This document shows positions 16,225 through 24,632 of a DNA stretch of 64,000 bases, piece after piece. Under the pieces are notes generated by a model, which saw nothing but the letters and a program-made list of their open reading frames with translations, was not told the origin of the DNA and did not search any database. Position numbers and translations under genes: made by a program. Source of the DNA: Halomonas sp. HAL1 (GTDB lineage Bacteria; Pseudomonadota; Gammaproteobacteria; Pseudomonadales; Halomonadaceae); NCBI RefSeq assembly GCF_030544485.1, contig NZ_CP130611.1:1-64000 (forward strand), given 5' to 3'. The stretch's first letter is position 1. Each line of letters starts with the position of its first letter.

Positions 16225-17282
16225 TATGCTTATAAACCTGACCCGTTGATCCAGGACGATGCGCATGACATTCCGCTTTGTGCCTTCCCTATCCGACACA
16301 GACCTTCAGACATTGATGGCAACCTATACCTATGGCGTGAAACCCGCCTTGCGTCGTCGGGCTCATGCCATCGTGCTGAGTCACCAAGGTCATACCATCG
16401 ATCAGATCTGCAAGATTCTGTCCGTTACCCGCGAAACGGTTTCGCTCTGGTTCGATGCTTGGGAGGCACAGGGCCTCGATGGGCTCCGGGACAAGCCTCG
16501 CGCCGGGCGACCCGCCATCTATAGTGATGCGGAGCGGGAGCGGTTACTTGAACTCGTACAAGAGCAACCTCATCAGCTGAAGGCCGTCCAGGCACGACTC
16601 CAGCAGGAAACCGGAAAAGGTGCCTGTACCATGACGCTCAAGCGAGCATTAAAAAAATCTGGGGTATAGCTTTAAGCGCACCCGGCGATCCCTGAAAAGC
16701 CAGCGTAACGAGACTGACTTCCGCCATACACAAGGCCTGCTGGCTGAGCTTCAGCGTTGGGAGGATCGGGGCGAGACGGAACTGTACTATTTCGATGAGT
16801 CAGGCTTTGCCCTGTCCTCCGTCTTGCCTTACGCCTGGAGCCCTATCGGCCATCCTCAGGAAATGCCGGGCTACTCGCATAGTCAGCGCCTGAACGTACT
16901 GGGCTTCTTGAGTCGTCAGGGCTCGCTGATTTACCACTCGACCATGACGACCATCACCACCGAGGTGGTCATTGAGGCTTTTGACCGCCTGATTGCCCAG
17001 AAGTCGCCGGACGCTTTTGCCATCGTGGTGCTGGATAATGCCAGTGTCCATCGCTCAAAGGCTTTCCGACATAAGGAGTTGGAATGGATGTCGCACCGTG
17101 TGTACCTCGTCTATCTATCTGCTTATTCGCCGGAGCTAAATCTCATCGAGATTCTTTGGCGCAAGGTCAAGTATGAGTGGCTGCCGTTGACGGCTTATGA
17201 AAGCTTCTCGTCCTTGAAAGACTATGTCCATAAGGTGTTGTCAGGCTACGGCAACGAATACCGGATTACTTTTGTATAAGCA
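16225..17282 (+). mobile_element. IS630-family insertion sequence
   Basis: About 1.06 kb. TGCTTATA at 16227-16234 is inverted as TATAAGCA at 17275-17282, flanked on the left by TA, as expected for IS630 elements that target TA. The exact right end is uncertain. It separates an orphan TTCAG operator from a truncated copB start, which points to insertion plus deletion inside a second copper operon. Confidence 0.7.
16259..17279 (+). pseudogene. IS630 transposase, split by a frame change
   Basis: The first frame (16259-16669, 136 aa) is the helix-turn-helix half (DQICKILSVTRETVSLWFDAW). The second frame, open from about 16660 to 17279, has the DDE catalytic half: YYFDESGF, VVLDNASVH and SPELNLIEILW. 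The change of frame falls on a run of seven A (about 16651-16657); one A fewer would join the frames. It is either a disabling base insertion or a site where slippage on the A-run makes a fusion, as in several IS630 members. Confidence 0.75.
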
Positions 17283-17463
17283 CTTATAATAAATGTTTTT
17301 TTCAAAAAAACACTGAAGCGTTCGCTGCGCTTGTACGTTACCTCGCCACGAGCTCCTAATTAAAGTAATTAGGTGAAGAACTAAATTAATAGTGAAAGCA
17401 ATTAAGCTCTAAGCATTATAAAAATAATCTCCTTTTAGGAGACTAGCTCAGCCTAATCAGCTT

Positions 17464-17508
17464 CCTAAGGAGTCAGTATGAAAATTAATCTCTACTTCTC
17501 TGACGGCC
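17464..17508 (+). pseudogene. Relic of a second copB start
   Basis: CCTAAGGAGTCAGTATGAAA and the next codons match the copB ribosome site and start at 14190-14225 (AAGGAGGCAGT-ATG; MKxxLYF). The match ends around 17503, where the sequence becomes the 3' end of the reverse-strand ccdA gene. Confidence 0.55.
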
Positions 17509-17511
17509 TGG

Positions 17512-18234
17512 CTACCCCAGGGTCGCCAGGGAGGGGAAAAGGTCAACCATGATACTTGAAAGCCGTGTCATATACCCCGTAACGATAGCAATACCCATCA
17601 GGATCACAATCGTGCCCGCCACGGGGCGAGCATAGGCACTCCACCTTCCCAGGCTTTGCCGATGCAGAGCAAATCGGTTAATCAGTAAAGTGCTGGCAAG
17701 AAAAGGTAGCGCCAGTCCTGCCGAGTAGGCACTTAGATAAATCATTCCAGCCTGGGCACTAGCAGCATTAGACGTGGCCATCAGAATAGCGCCTAGTATA
17801 GGGCCGATACAGGGGGTCCAACCGATGGCAAAAGAGACCCCGAACACTGTCGCCGACAGCGGGGAGCCACCCTGGACATTGGGTGTGAACTGAAAGGTAC
17901 GCTGGAATAGCGGCAATCGGAACACGCCGGTCATAAAGAGGCCCAGCACGATCACCGCCGCGCCGGCAACCCAGTTGAATTCTTGGCGATACCCTCGCAT
18001 CAGTTGCCCGATACTACTGGCACCGAGCCCGAGTAGGATGAACACGATGCTGAAGCCGAAGACGAAGAAGGCACTGAGGGTCAATGCCTCTAACCGCCTG
18101 TCGGCTTTACCGGCACTACCGCCTGTGACCACCGACAGGTAGGCCGGTAACAGGGGCAGCGTGCAGGGCGAGAAGAAGGAGATCAATCCGCCGATAAAGG
18201 CGCCGACCAAGCCGATGGAAGAGAGAGATTCCAA
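17512..18234 (-). CDS. ccdA: CcdA-type thiol transporter (first copy)
   Basis: 240 residues with six to seven membrane helices. The two Cys that define the family lie in ISFFSPCTLPLLPAYL and in GWTPCIGPILGAIL. CcdA/DsbD transmembrane proteins pass electrons from cytoplasmic thioredoxin to periplasmic thiol proteins. The start used is TTG 18234, matching the second copy at 29140 (LEVANIGLA against LESLSSIGL), but there is no strong ribosome site. A short leader ORF with an excellent site lies upstream. The gene has its own MerR-type promoter, divergent from the peroxiredoxin operon. Confidence 0.85.
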   Translation of the reverse strand: MESLSSIGLVGAFIGGLISFFSPCTLPLLPAYLSVVTGGSAGKADRRLEALTLSAFFVFGFSIVFILLGLGASSIGQLMRGYRQEFNWVAGAAVIVLGLFMTGVFRLPLFQRTFQFTPNVQGGSPLSATVFGVSFAIGWTPCIGPILGAILMATSNAASAQAGMIYLSAYSAGLALPFLASTLLINRFALHRQSLGRWSAYARPVAGTIVILMGIAIVTGYMTRLSSIMVDLFPSLATLG

Positions 18235-18248
18235 TGTGTTATCGCAAC

Positions 18249-18293
18249 TTAAGTTATGGAGACGGCCAACAAGGGTATTGATACCAATCCCAT
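18249..18293 (-). CDS. Possible 14-aa leader peptide of ccdA
   Basis: On the reverse strand AGGAGG is followed six bases later by ATG 18293 and fourteen codons (MGLVSIPLLAVSIT) before TAA. It ends 14 bases before the ccdA TTG, which itself has no clear ribosome site. Translational coupling from a leader peptide is the simplest reading. A frameshifted original ccdA start is the alternative. Confidence 0.3.
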   Translation of the reverse strand: MGLVSIPLLAVSIT

Positions 18294-18332
18294 GGTGCTA
18301 CCTCCTATCATATCCATTTTAGCGCCGTAAGA

Positions 18333-18363
18333 ATTTTAAGGCTTACAGCTGCTTTAAGGTCAA
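18333..18363 (-). promoter_or_regulatory. MerR-type promoter of ccdA
   Basis: Reading leftward: -35 TTGACC (18363-18358), a 19-bp spacer with a CTTAAAG...TAAGCCTTAA dyad, and -10 TAAAAT (18338-18333). The overlong spacer is the hallmark of MerR-regulated promoters. Confidence 0.65.
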
Positions 18364-18418
18364 CCTTTATTGACAAATTATTTGTCTCCTATCGAATTGC
18401 AAATATTACACATCAAGC

Positions 18419-18449
18419 TTGACCTTAAAGTTGACTTCAAAGTTATGGT
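18419..18449 (+). promoter_or_regulatory. MerR-type promoter of the peroxiredoxin-Cu-ATPase operon
   Basis: -35 TTGACC (18419-18424), 19-bp spacer containing CTTAAAGT-TG-ACTTCAAAG, -10 TATGGT (18444-18449). It is the divergent partner of the ccdA promoter and shares the TTGACCTTAAAG block with the promoter at 27266. Confidence 0.65.
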
Positions 18450-18481
18450 GGCTACTCAATGAATGACATGAGGACATTTCC

Positions 18482-19117
18482 ATGGCGCTACAACTGGGCG
18501 AGACAGCACCAAACTTCACGATCGAATCCACGCAAGGCACGGTCAACTTTCACCAATGGCTTGACGACAGCTGGGCGGTGCTGTTCTCGCACCCCGCTGA
18601 TTTTACGCCAGTATGCACCACAGAACTGGGCGCGTTTGCCAAGCGAAAGAACGAATTCACCCAGCGGGGTGCCAAACTGGTTGGGGTTTCGGTGGATCCC
18701 CTCAGCTCTCACCACGACTGGGCGGGGGATATTGAACAGACTCAGGGCACGGCCCTGAACTACCCCTTGCTGGCTGACGAAGATCAGGTGGTAGCGAAGC
18801 TTTATGGAATGATCCATCCCAAAGCCGACCCCAAACTTACGGTGCGCACGGTCTTCATCATCGATTCTGACAAGAAAATTCGTCTCACTTTGACGTATCC
18901 ACCCAGCACAGGACGTAATGTCGACGAGATACTGCGGGTTCTCGATTCGCTTCAGCTAACTGACAAGCACAAAGTGGCCACCCCCGTTGACTGGCAAAAT
19001 GGTGACGATGTCATCATCTCGCCATCGCTATCGAATGATGACGCTAGGCAACACTTTCCCGAAGGCTGGAACACCAAGACGCCCTACCTTAGGGTCGTGC
19101 GCCAACCGGAGCAATAG
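18482..19117 (+). CDS. 1-Cys peroxiredoxin (Prx6 type)
   Basis: 211 residues. The catalytic Cys is in DFTPVCTTELG, and the C-terminal part (DWQNGDDVIISPSLSNDDA...FPEGW) is the dimer arm of the Prx6/AhpC-TSA group. It reduces hydrogen peroxide and organic peroxides in the cytoplasm. GAGGA precedes the ATG. It is the first gene of a metal-inducible operon with merR and the copper ATPase, which suggests protection from copper-driven peroxide stress. A single catalytic Cys means the reductant must come from another thiol system. Confidence 0.88.
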   Translation: MALQLGETAPNFTIESTQGTVNFHQWLDDSWAVLFSHPADFTPVCTTELGAFAKRKNEFTQRGAKLVGVSVDPLSSHHDWAGDIEQTQGTALNYPLLADEDQVVAKLYGMIHPKADPKLTVRTVFIIDSDKKIRLTLTYPPSTGRNVDEILRVLDSLQLTDKHKVATPVDWQNGDDVIISPSLSNDDARQHFPEGWNTKTPYLRVVRQPEQ

Positions 19118-19188
19118 GAGCCCCGACCGGTAGATTCGTTGAGTCAGGCTGCCAGAAGCTTGGATTAATAATGTCGTGAGGTAACGCT

Positions 19189-19596
19189 ATGCAAACACTA
19201 AGTATCGGCGAGCTTGCCGAACGAAGCGGGGTCGCTAGCCAGGCGATTCGATTCTACGAAAAAGAGAAACTTATGCCTCCTCCGAGGAGGACCGATGCCA
19301 ACTATCGGCGTTACCCACTGGAAGCTGTGGATCGGTTGCAGTTTATCGTCCATGCCAAGCAGTGGGGCTTCACGCTGCAAGAGATTCGGGAGCTGTTAAT
19401 GCTTCAGGATGCTAATGGCGACCGGGCGCAAGCTAAGCGCATCGCCGGGGAGAAGCTGCACAAGGTGCGCGAGCAGATCAAACACCTCTCGCGAATTGAA
19501 GCCGTATTATCGAAAACACTGGACGAATGTGCAGGCGAAGGGCCTATGCAGGAAGGCTGCCCGATTGTTGAAGCTATCGCAGAGCAGGCTGAATGA
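19189..19596 (+). CDS. MerR-family metal regulator (CueR/PbrR-related)
   Basis: 135 residues. The N-terminal winged helix reads LSIGELAERSGVASQAIRFYEKEKL; a coiled-coil dimer helix follows; the metal loop has Cys114 and Cys124 (DECAGEGPMQEGCPIVEA). The two Cys are nine residues apart, longer than the CueR loop. Position 79, equivalent to Ser77 of CueR or Cys79/82 of divalent sensors, is Arg. It lies between the peroxiredoxin and Cu+-ATPase genes and probably acts on the 19-bp-spacer promoters at 18333-18449 and 27266. Copper is the likeliest inducer. Confidence 0.82.
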   Translation: MQTLSIGELAERSGVASQAIRFYEKEKLMPPPRRTDANYRRYPLEAVDRLQFIVHAKQWGFTLQEIRELLMLQDANGDRAQAKRIAGEKLHKVREQIKHLSRIEAVLSKTLDECAGEGPMQEGCPIVEAIAEQAE

Positions 19597-19675
19597 TCGA
19601 GCATTTTCTCGACAGCAAACATGGGAATCAAGCTTGCATATCGGGTCGTCGATAAATTAACAGGAGATCTTCATT

Positions 19676-22150
19676 ATGGCGCAAAACGTCGATATCGAGA
19701 TTCGTGGTATGTCCTGTGCTTCCTGTGTTGGACGTGTGGAACGTGCACTCAGCCAGCAGCCAGGCGTGATCAACGCTCAAGTGAACCTCGCCACCCAGAA
19801 GGCGGCTATCCAGGTCGAAGCAGGTACCACGACCACTAGCCTACTCAACGCCATTGAAACAGCGGGCTATCAACCTGTGGTGGAAAGTCTCGACATTCCC
19901 ATCACCGGCATGAGTTGTGGATCGTGTGTCTCTCGGATAGAGCGAACGCTAACGAAGCTGCCCGGCATGGTGGAAGTGAGTGTTAACCTTGCTACCCAGA
20001 AGGCCTTCGTTCGCTTCCTGCCGGGAGCCGTTTCGTTAACGCGTATTCAGCATGCCATCCGCGAGGCAGGCTATGAACCTCAGGATACCGATACGCCGCC
20101 ACCAACGGACAGCGAGGACTGGGAGAGAGCCGAGCTTCGCCGCCGAGTCGTGCTCGCGGCAATATTTACGATTCCGGTAGTCATCATCGCCATGGGAAAA
20201 ATGATTCCCGCTTTTGACACGCTGTTAACGAGTCTAATGCCGCATCGCGGCTGGATGGGCGTCGAGTGGTTATTGGCTACACCGGTGCAGTTTTATGCAG
20301 GTGCACGCTTCTATCGTGCCGGCTTCGCCGAACTCCGGCATTTTAATCCAGGCATGAACAGCCTCGTTATGATCGGATCGAGCGCTGCCTATTTTTATTC
20401 GGTCGCCGCCCTGCTGGTGCCCACGCTCTTTCCCGTCGGAACCGCCGTGAGCTATTTCGAAGCGGCGGCGGTGATCGTGACGCTAATCCTGCTCGGTCGT
20501 TATTTTGAACACATTGCCAAGGGCCGCACCTCCGAGGCGATCAAGAAGCTTCTGCAATTACAGGCGAAAACTGCCCGCGTCATACGCGAGGATGAAACCG
20601 TCGAGCTGCCTATCGACGCCGTCGTCACAGGCGATCGTATTTTGGTTCGCCCAGGGGAGCGTGTTCCAGTCGATGGCATCGTCGAGGAGGGTCACTCTTA
20701 CGTTGATGAGTCGATGATCAGCGGTGAGCCCGTGCCGGTCGCCAAACAGAAAGATTCCGAAGTCGTCGGTGGCACTATCAACAAGAACGGTGCACTTACC
20801 TTTCGGGCCACGCGAGTCGGTGCCGACACTGTCTTGTCGCAGATCGTCAAGATGGTGGAAACGGCCCAAGCGGAGAAGCCCCCCATCCAGCAGTTGGCCG
20901 ACAAGGTTGCTGGTGTATTTGTTCCCGTGGTCATCGCTATCGCCACGATGACCTTTGCACTCTGGTTCGCTTTCGGACCGGCGCCGTCTTTGTCGTTTGC
21001 TTTCGTCACTACCGTTAGCGTACTGCTAATTGCCTGCCCCTGTGCGATGGGCCTAGCCACCCCAACGGCCATCATGGTCAGTACCGGGAAAGGGGCCGAG
21101 ATGGGAGTGCTATTTCGTAAAGGGGCGGCGCTTGAGACGCTGGCCAAAATGAATACGGTGGTGCTGGACAAGACCGGCACTTTGACCCAGGGGCGCCCCG
21201 AGCTGACCGACTTCGAAGCGATCAACGGCCATGAGAACGAGGTGCTGCGACTGGTCGCGGCGGTGGAAGCTCAAAGCGAGCACCCCATCGCCGAGGCTAT
21301 TGTACAGGGCGCCAAGGCCCGCGGGCTGGAATTACCCTCGGTCAGTCGCTTTAGTGCCGAGCCTGGCTACGGCATTGAAGCCGAGGTCGACGGCCACTTG
21401 GTACATGTGGGAGCTGATCGTTACATGCTTCGGCTGGAAATCGAGCTCGGCCAGGCAGAAACACGCGCCAAGGTGTTTGCCGAGAACGCCAAGAGCCCGC
21501 TCTATGCCGCGGTAGACGGCCAGCTTGCTGCAGTCATCGCGGTGGCGGATCCACTTAAGGAGGGCTCTGCCGAGGCCATCGCAGCACTCAAAGCGCAAGG
21601 GCTGGAAGTGGCCATGCTCACCGGCGATAACCGTGCCACTGCCGATGCTATCGCCCGACAGGTTGGCATCCAGCAGATTCTCGCTGAGGTACTGCCCGAC
21701 CAGAAAGCGGCAGAGATCCGGCGTCTCCAGGCGGAGGGCAAGCGCGTCGCTTTTGTGGGGGACGGGATCAATGATGCGCCCGCTTTGGCCCAGGCCGACG
21801 TGGGCATTGCGATCGGCACTGGCACCGATATTGCCATCGAGTCCGGCGCTGTGGTGCTGATGAGTGGCGATTTGCGAGGCATCGTCAATGCCACGGCGCT
21901 CTCCAAGCGTACCCACCGGACCATTATCGGCAATTTCGTTTGGGCCTATGGCTACAACGTAGCGTTGATCCCCGTGGCGGCGGGCGTGCTCTATCCGTTC
22001 ATCGGCGTATTGCTCAGCCCCATGCTGGCGGCGGCTGCCATGAGTGTTTCCAGTGTCTTTGTACTGACTAACTCGTTGCGGCTACGCCGTTTCACGCCAG
22101 ATCCCGGCAATGCCACACCACGTCCAAACGAGGCTGTTCATCGCGCCTAA
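19676..22150 (+). CDS. copA: Cu+-exporting P1B-1 ATPase with two HMA domains
   Basis: 824 residues. Two N-terminal HMA domains carry GMSCASC (about 11-17) and GMSCGSC (about 79-85). The core has the TGE-type motif (ISGEPVP), CPC in LIACPCAMGLATP (about 453), the phosphorylated Asp in DKTGTLTQ (about 497), MLTGDN and VGDGINDAPALAQADVG. YN in the helix after the core (YGYNVALIP) and MSVSS in the last helix are the P1B-1 signature for Cu+/Ag+. It pumps Cu+ from cytoplasm to periplasm. It follows merR by 79 bases in the same operon. Confidence 0.95.
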   Translation: MAQNVDIEIRGMSCASCVGRVERALSQQPGVINAQVNLATQKAAIQVEAGTTTTSLLNAIETAGYQPVVESLDIPITGMSCGSCVSRIERTLTKLPGMVEVSVNLATQKAFVRFLPGAVSLTRIQHAIREAGYEPQDTDTPPPTDSEDWERAELRRRVVLAAIFTIPVVIIAMGKMIPAFDTLLTSLMPHRGWMGVEWLLATPVQFYAGARFYRAGFAELRHFNPGMNSLVMIGSSAAYFYSVAALLVPTLFPVGTAVSYFEAAAVIVTLILLGRYFEHIAKGRTSEAIKKLLQLQAKTARVIREDETVELPIDAVVTGDRILVRPGERVPVDGIVEEGHSYVDESMISGEPVPVAKQKDSEVVGGTINKNGALTFRATRVGADTVLSQIVKMVETAQAEKPPIQQLADKVAGVFVPVVIAIATMTFALWFAFGPAPSLSFAFVTTVSVLLIACPCAMGLATPTAIMVSTGKGAEMGVLFRKGAALETLAKMNTVVLDKTGTLTQGRPELTDFEAINGHENEVLRLVAAVEAQSEHPIAEAIVQGAKARGLELPSVSRFSAEPGYGIEAEVDGHLVHVGADRYMLRLEIELGQAETRAKVFAENAKSPLYAAVDGQLAAVIAVADPLKEGSAEAIAALKAQGLEVAMLTGDNRATADAIARQVGIQQILAEVLPDQKAAEIRRLQAEGKRVAFVGDGINDAPALAQADVGIAIGTGTDIAIESGAVVLMSGDLRGIVNATALSKRTHRTIIGNFVWAYGYNVALIPVAAGVLYPFIGVLLSPMLAAAAMSVSSVFVLTNSLRLRRFTPDPGNATPRPNEAVHRA

Positions 22151-22183
22151 ACCAAACACCGTAGTGTTAAAGAGGAATTCAAA

Positions 22184-22312
22184 ATGATGGGAAGTGATAG
22201 TTGCATGTGGGGTATGGCGGGGATGGGCCTAATAGCGATCTTGTTGATTATTGCACTGGGGCTTGGTGTTGCTGCGCTTATCAAGTACCTGTTTTTTAAT
22301 AAGAAGCACTAA
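22184..22312 (+). CDS. 42-aa small membrane protein, family A
   Basis: Too short for most gene finders: MMGSDSCMWGMAGMG, one hydrophobic helix, then AALIKYLFFNKKH. GAGGAA lies nine bases upstream of ATG 22184. It stands 33 bases behind the Cu+-ATPase gene. The layout (Cys/Met N-terminus, single helix, LIKYLF, basic end) matches the 44-aa protein at 4210-4344 in the other copper operon. Repeated pairing with copper genes suggests a real small protein that assists a pump or binds Cu+ at the membrane surface; this role is inferred only from context. Confidence 0.7.
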   Translation: MMGSDSCMWGMAGMGLIAILLIIALGLGVAALIKYLFFNKKH

Positions 22313-22377
22313 AACCAGCCAGTAAATGTGATCGACCTAATCCCTTGGAAAAACAGTAATTGATAAAGAGAGCATTC

Positions 22378-23208
22378 ATGAGGCATATCCTACATTCTAC
22401 TTATTACCTAGCCGCTGCAGGTCTGTTAGGTCTTATTACGTTGCCTGCGTTGGCGCAGGAAGCAGGAACCGATGCCAATGAGAGTCATCAGGCCGGCATT
22501 GCCGCTAATACTGAGTCTCCCTTGCCCAAGACGATTACCGTGTTGGTGGATCAAGGGTTCACATTCCATGGCATCTTCGAAGCGCCTGACGACCTCCAAG
22601 GCTATGCCTTGTCTTATGATAATGAGCCTATGGCGGCTTATATTTCTTCCTCTTCCGACTATGCCGTCATTGGTACGTTAATCGACCCCCAGGGCAATGC
22701 CGTCATGGAAAGCCAGCTTCAGGCTCTGGTGCTGGAACCCATGCTGGAAGCTGCCTGGAGTGCGTTTGAAAACACTCGTTTTATCTCGGAGGGGAATGAT
22801 GATGCATCGCATATTGTTTACACACTAACAGACCCCAACTGCCCCTACTGCAACGCACTCTGGAAGAATTCACGCCCGCTAATCGAGCAAGGCGTACTAC
22901 AGCTTCGTCACGTGCTGGTCGGCGTGCTATCAGAGGACAGTCTTCGCAAAGCTGCCGCAATCCTTGAAGCCGACAATCCGGCTAGCGCTCTCGAAACCCA
23001 TGAATTGGAATTTCGCAATGGCGGCATAAAACCGGTGGAGCCGTCGGAGGAGAGTCAAGCGCTGCTCAGAAAGCATGCCCAGATCATGCGCGAGGCCGGT
23101 GCTACAGGGACGCCGACCAGCTACTACCGTGATGAAGCCGGGAAAGTACAGCGTATCAATGGTGCAGTGTCGACCGACCAGCTTCGCGAAATATTGGGTG
23201 TTGAATGA
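22378..23208 (+). CDS. dsbG: DsbG/DsbC-type periplasmic disulfide isomerase
   Basis: 276 residues from ATG 22378, with a signal peptide (to LAQE). An N-terminal dimerisation region (about 45-110) is followed by a thioredoxin fold holding CPYC in LTDPNCPYCNALW. The cis-Pro loop is ATGTPTSYYRD, and the end is DQLREILGV. DsbG/DsbC correct wrong disulfides, such as those made by copper, or protect single Cys from oxidation. They need electrons from a DsbD-like transporter, and pieces of one are encoded at 17512 and 25442 nearby. The isomerase fits the theme of repairing copper-oxidised proteins. Confidence 0.85.
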   Translation: MRHILHSTYYLAAAGLLGLITLPALAQEAGTDANESHQAGIAANTESPLPKTITVLVDQGFTFHGIFEAPDDLQGYALSYDNEPMAAYISSSSDYAVIGTLIDPQGNAVMESQLQALVLEPMLEAAWSAFENTRFISEGNDDASHIVYTLTDPNCPYCNALWKNSRPLIEQGVLQLRHVLVGVLSEDSLRKAAAILEADNPASALETHELEFRNGGIKPVEPSEESQALLRKHAQIMREAGATGTPTSYYRDEAGKVQRINGAVSTDQLREILGVE

Positions 23209-23264
23209 TACTCCATCACGGTACAGGGCTGAGATGACATGTCTCCCTGCTCCCCACAACTGAG

Positions 23265-23948
23265 ATGGACATGGCAACCAAGCTTAGTGTAAAGCAAAAG
23301 CTCTTTTTGGGGCTCTCTCTACTGATGGGCTTGGCGTCCCTCTATTGGATCCTGATGGAGACCGGCGCCTTGTCGGTCTTGACCGATAAGCAGGCCTTGC
23401 GTGAATGGGTTGATGGGTTGGGCGTCTGGGGGCCATTGGCCATCATCTTTATGATGATTACGGCCATTGTCATGAGCCCGATCCCCAGTGGTCCGATTGC
23501 CATGGTGGCCGGTGCGATCTACGGCCCAGTTTGGGGAACGGCCTATGTCGTTATCGGTGCCGAAGCCGGCGCTCTGCTCGCTTTCTGCATTGCTCGTTTG
23601 CTCGGCTATGAGGTAATGCAACGCTGGTCGCGTACGCGTCCCATCCTTAACTGGCTGGGGAAGGAACGCTCTCAAACCGGCTTGATGCTCATCGTTTTTG
23701 CATCCCGATTGGTGCCCTTCATTTCGTTTGATGCCATCAGCTACGCGGCAGGTATTACACCCCTGTCCTTCTGGCGCTTTTTGATCGCCACATTGGCCGG
23801 CGTAATCCCCACGGCGTATCTGATCGTCAAGTTCGGCGAAGTGCTAATTACCGCCGACTCCCGTGGTCTCACGATCGCGCTGGTCCTCATCAGTGGCATC
23901 ACATTGCTGCCGCTGCTGGCGAAACGCCTATGGGCTCGGAAGCCATGA
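23265..23948 (+). CDS. TVP38/TMEM64-family membrane protein
   Basis: 227 residues with about five hydrophobic segments. The SNARE-associated/VTT domain is recognisable by MSPIPSGPIAMVAGAIYGPVWG, GALLAFCIARLLG and FASRLVPFISFDAISYAAG. These proteins are thought to be lipid scramblases or transporters of the inner membrane. They are frequent passengers in metal-resistance operons next to mercuric or thiol genes, but no exact role is known. The gene lies between dsbG and dsbE, 56 bases after the former. ATG 23271 is an alternative start. Confidence 0.78.
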   Translation: MDMATKLSVKQKLFLGLSLLMGLASLYWILMETGALSVLTDKQALREWVDGLGVWGPLAIIFMMITAIVMSPIPSGPIAMVAGAIYGPVWGTAYVVIGAEAGALLAFCIARLLGYEVMQRWSRTRPILNWLGKERSQTGLMLIVFASRLVPFISFDAISYAAGITPLSFWRFLIATLAGVIPTAYLIVKFGEVLITADSRGLTIALVLISGITLLPLLAKRLWARKP

Positions 23949-24037
23949 CCGATGCAACCTAGTGCTCCAAATCAACTTCCGTAAGCACTAACAATGCTCA
24001 GCAGGCACTTACCCGCTACTACCTGTGAGACGTATAC

Positions 24038-24565
24038 GTGAAATCTCGGACATTGCTATTTTTACCCCTATTGGGCTTTTTTGGTTTGAGCTTTTTCTTT
24101 TATCAGGGCTTATCAATGGATCCTAGCGCCAGAGATTCCCCCTTGTTAGCTCAGCCGTTTCCGGCCTTCAACCTGACGACGCTGGAAGACCCCTCAAGGG
24201 TCGTTGATGAATCTCTTTTTAAAGATAAGGTGACATTGGTCAATGTTTGGGGAGAGTGGTGCCCCACTTGCAAGCATGAAATGCCGCAGTTATTGGACTT
24301 AGCCGCGCGAGGCGTCCGCTTGGTTGGCATCAACTACAAGGATACCCAGGCAAAGGGACTCGAGTTTCTTGACGAGTTTGGGAATCCTTTTGAAGTCAAT
24401 ATTTTTGATCCAGAGGGTAACCTAGGTTTTGAGCTAGGTGTTTATGGCGCACCCGAAAGCTATCTGGTCGATACCGAGGGCACTATTCGTTACAAACATA
24501 CAGGTTACATAACTTCTGAAGATGTTGAGCGAGTCATCCAGGAAGTCGAGAAGTGGAAACGATAA
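24038..24565 (+). CDS. dsbE: DsbE/CcmG-like membrane-anchored thioredoxin
   Basis: 175 residues beginning at GTG 24038, with an uncleaved N-terminal helix (about 5-22). The thioredoxin fold has WCPTC (VWGEWCPTCKHEMPQL), GINYKD and the DsbE signature GVYGAPESYLVD. CcmG/DsbE reduces apocytochrome c Cys during haem attachment and takes electrons from CcdA or DsbD. Here it lies apart from any ccm genes, among metal-linked thiol proteins, so it may serve general periplasmic reduction. The cytochrome c at 30766 is one possible client. Confidence 0.85.
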   Translation: MKSRTLLFLPLLGFFGLSFFFYQGLSMDPSARDSPLLAQPFPAFNLTTLEDPSRVVDESLFKDKVTLVNVWGEWCPTCKHEMPQLLDLAARGVRLVGINYKDTQAKGLEFLDEFGNPFEVNIFDPEGNLGFELGVYGAPESYLVDTEGTIRYKHTGYITSEDVERVIQEVEKWKR

Positions 24566-24632
24566 AACGGCTCTTAAGACGCAATAATTTTTGTTGATGA
24601 CTCCAACAGTAACGATTGATTAAGGAAGATAT

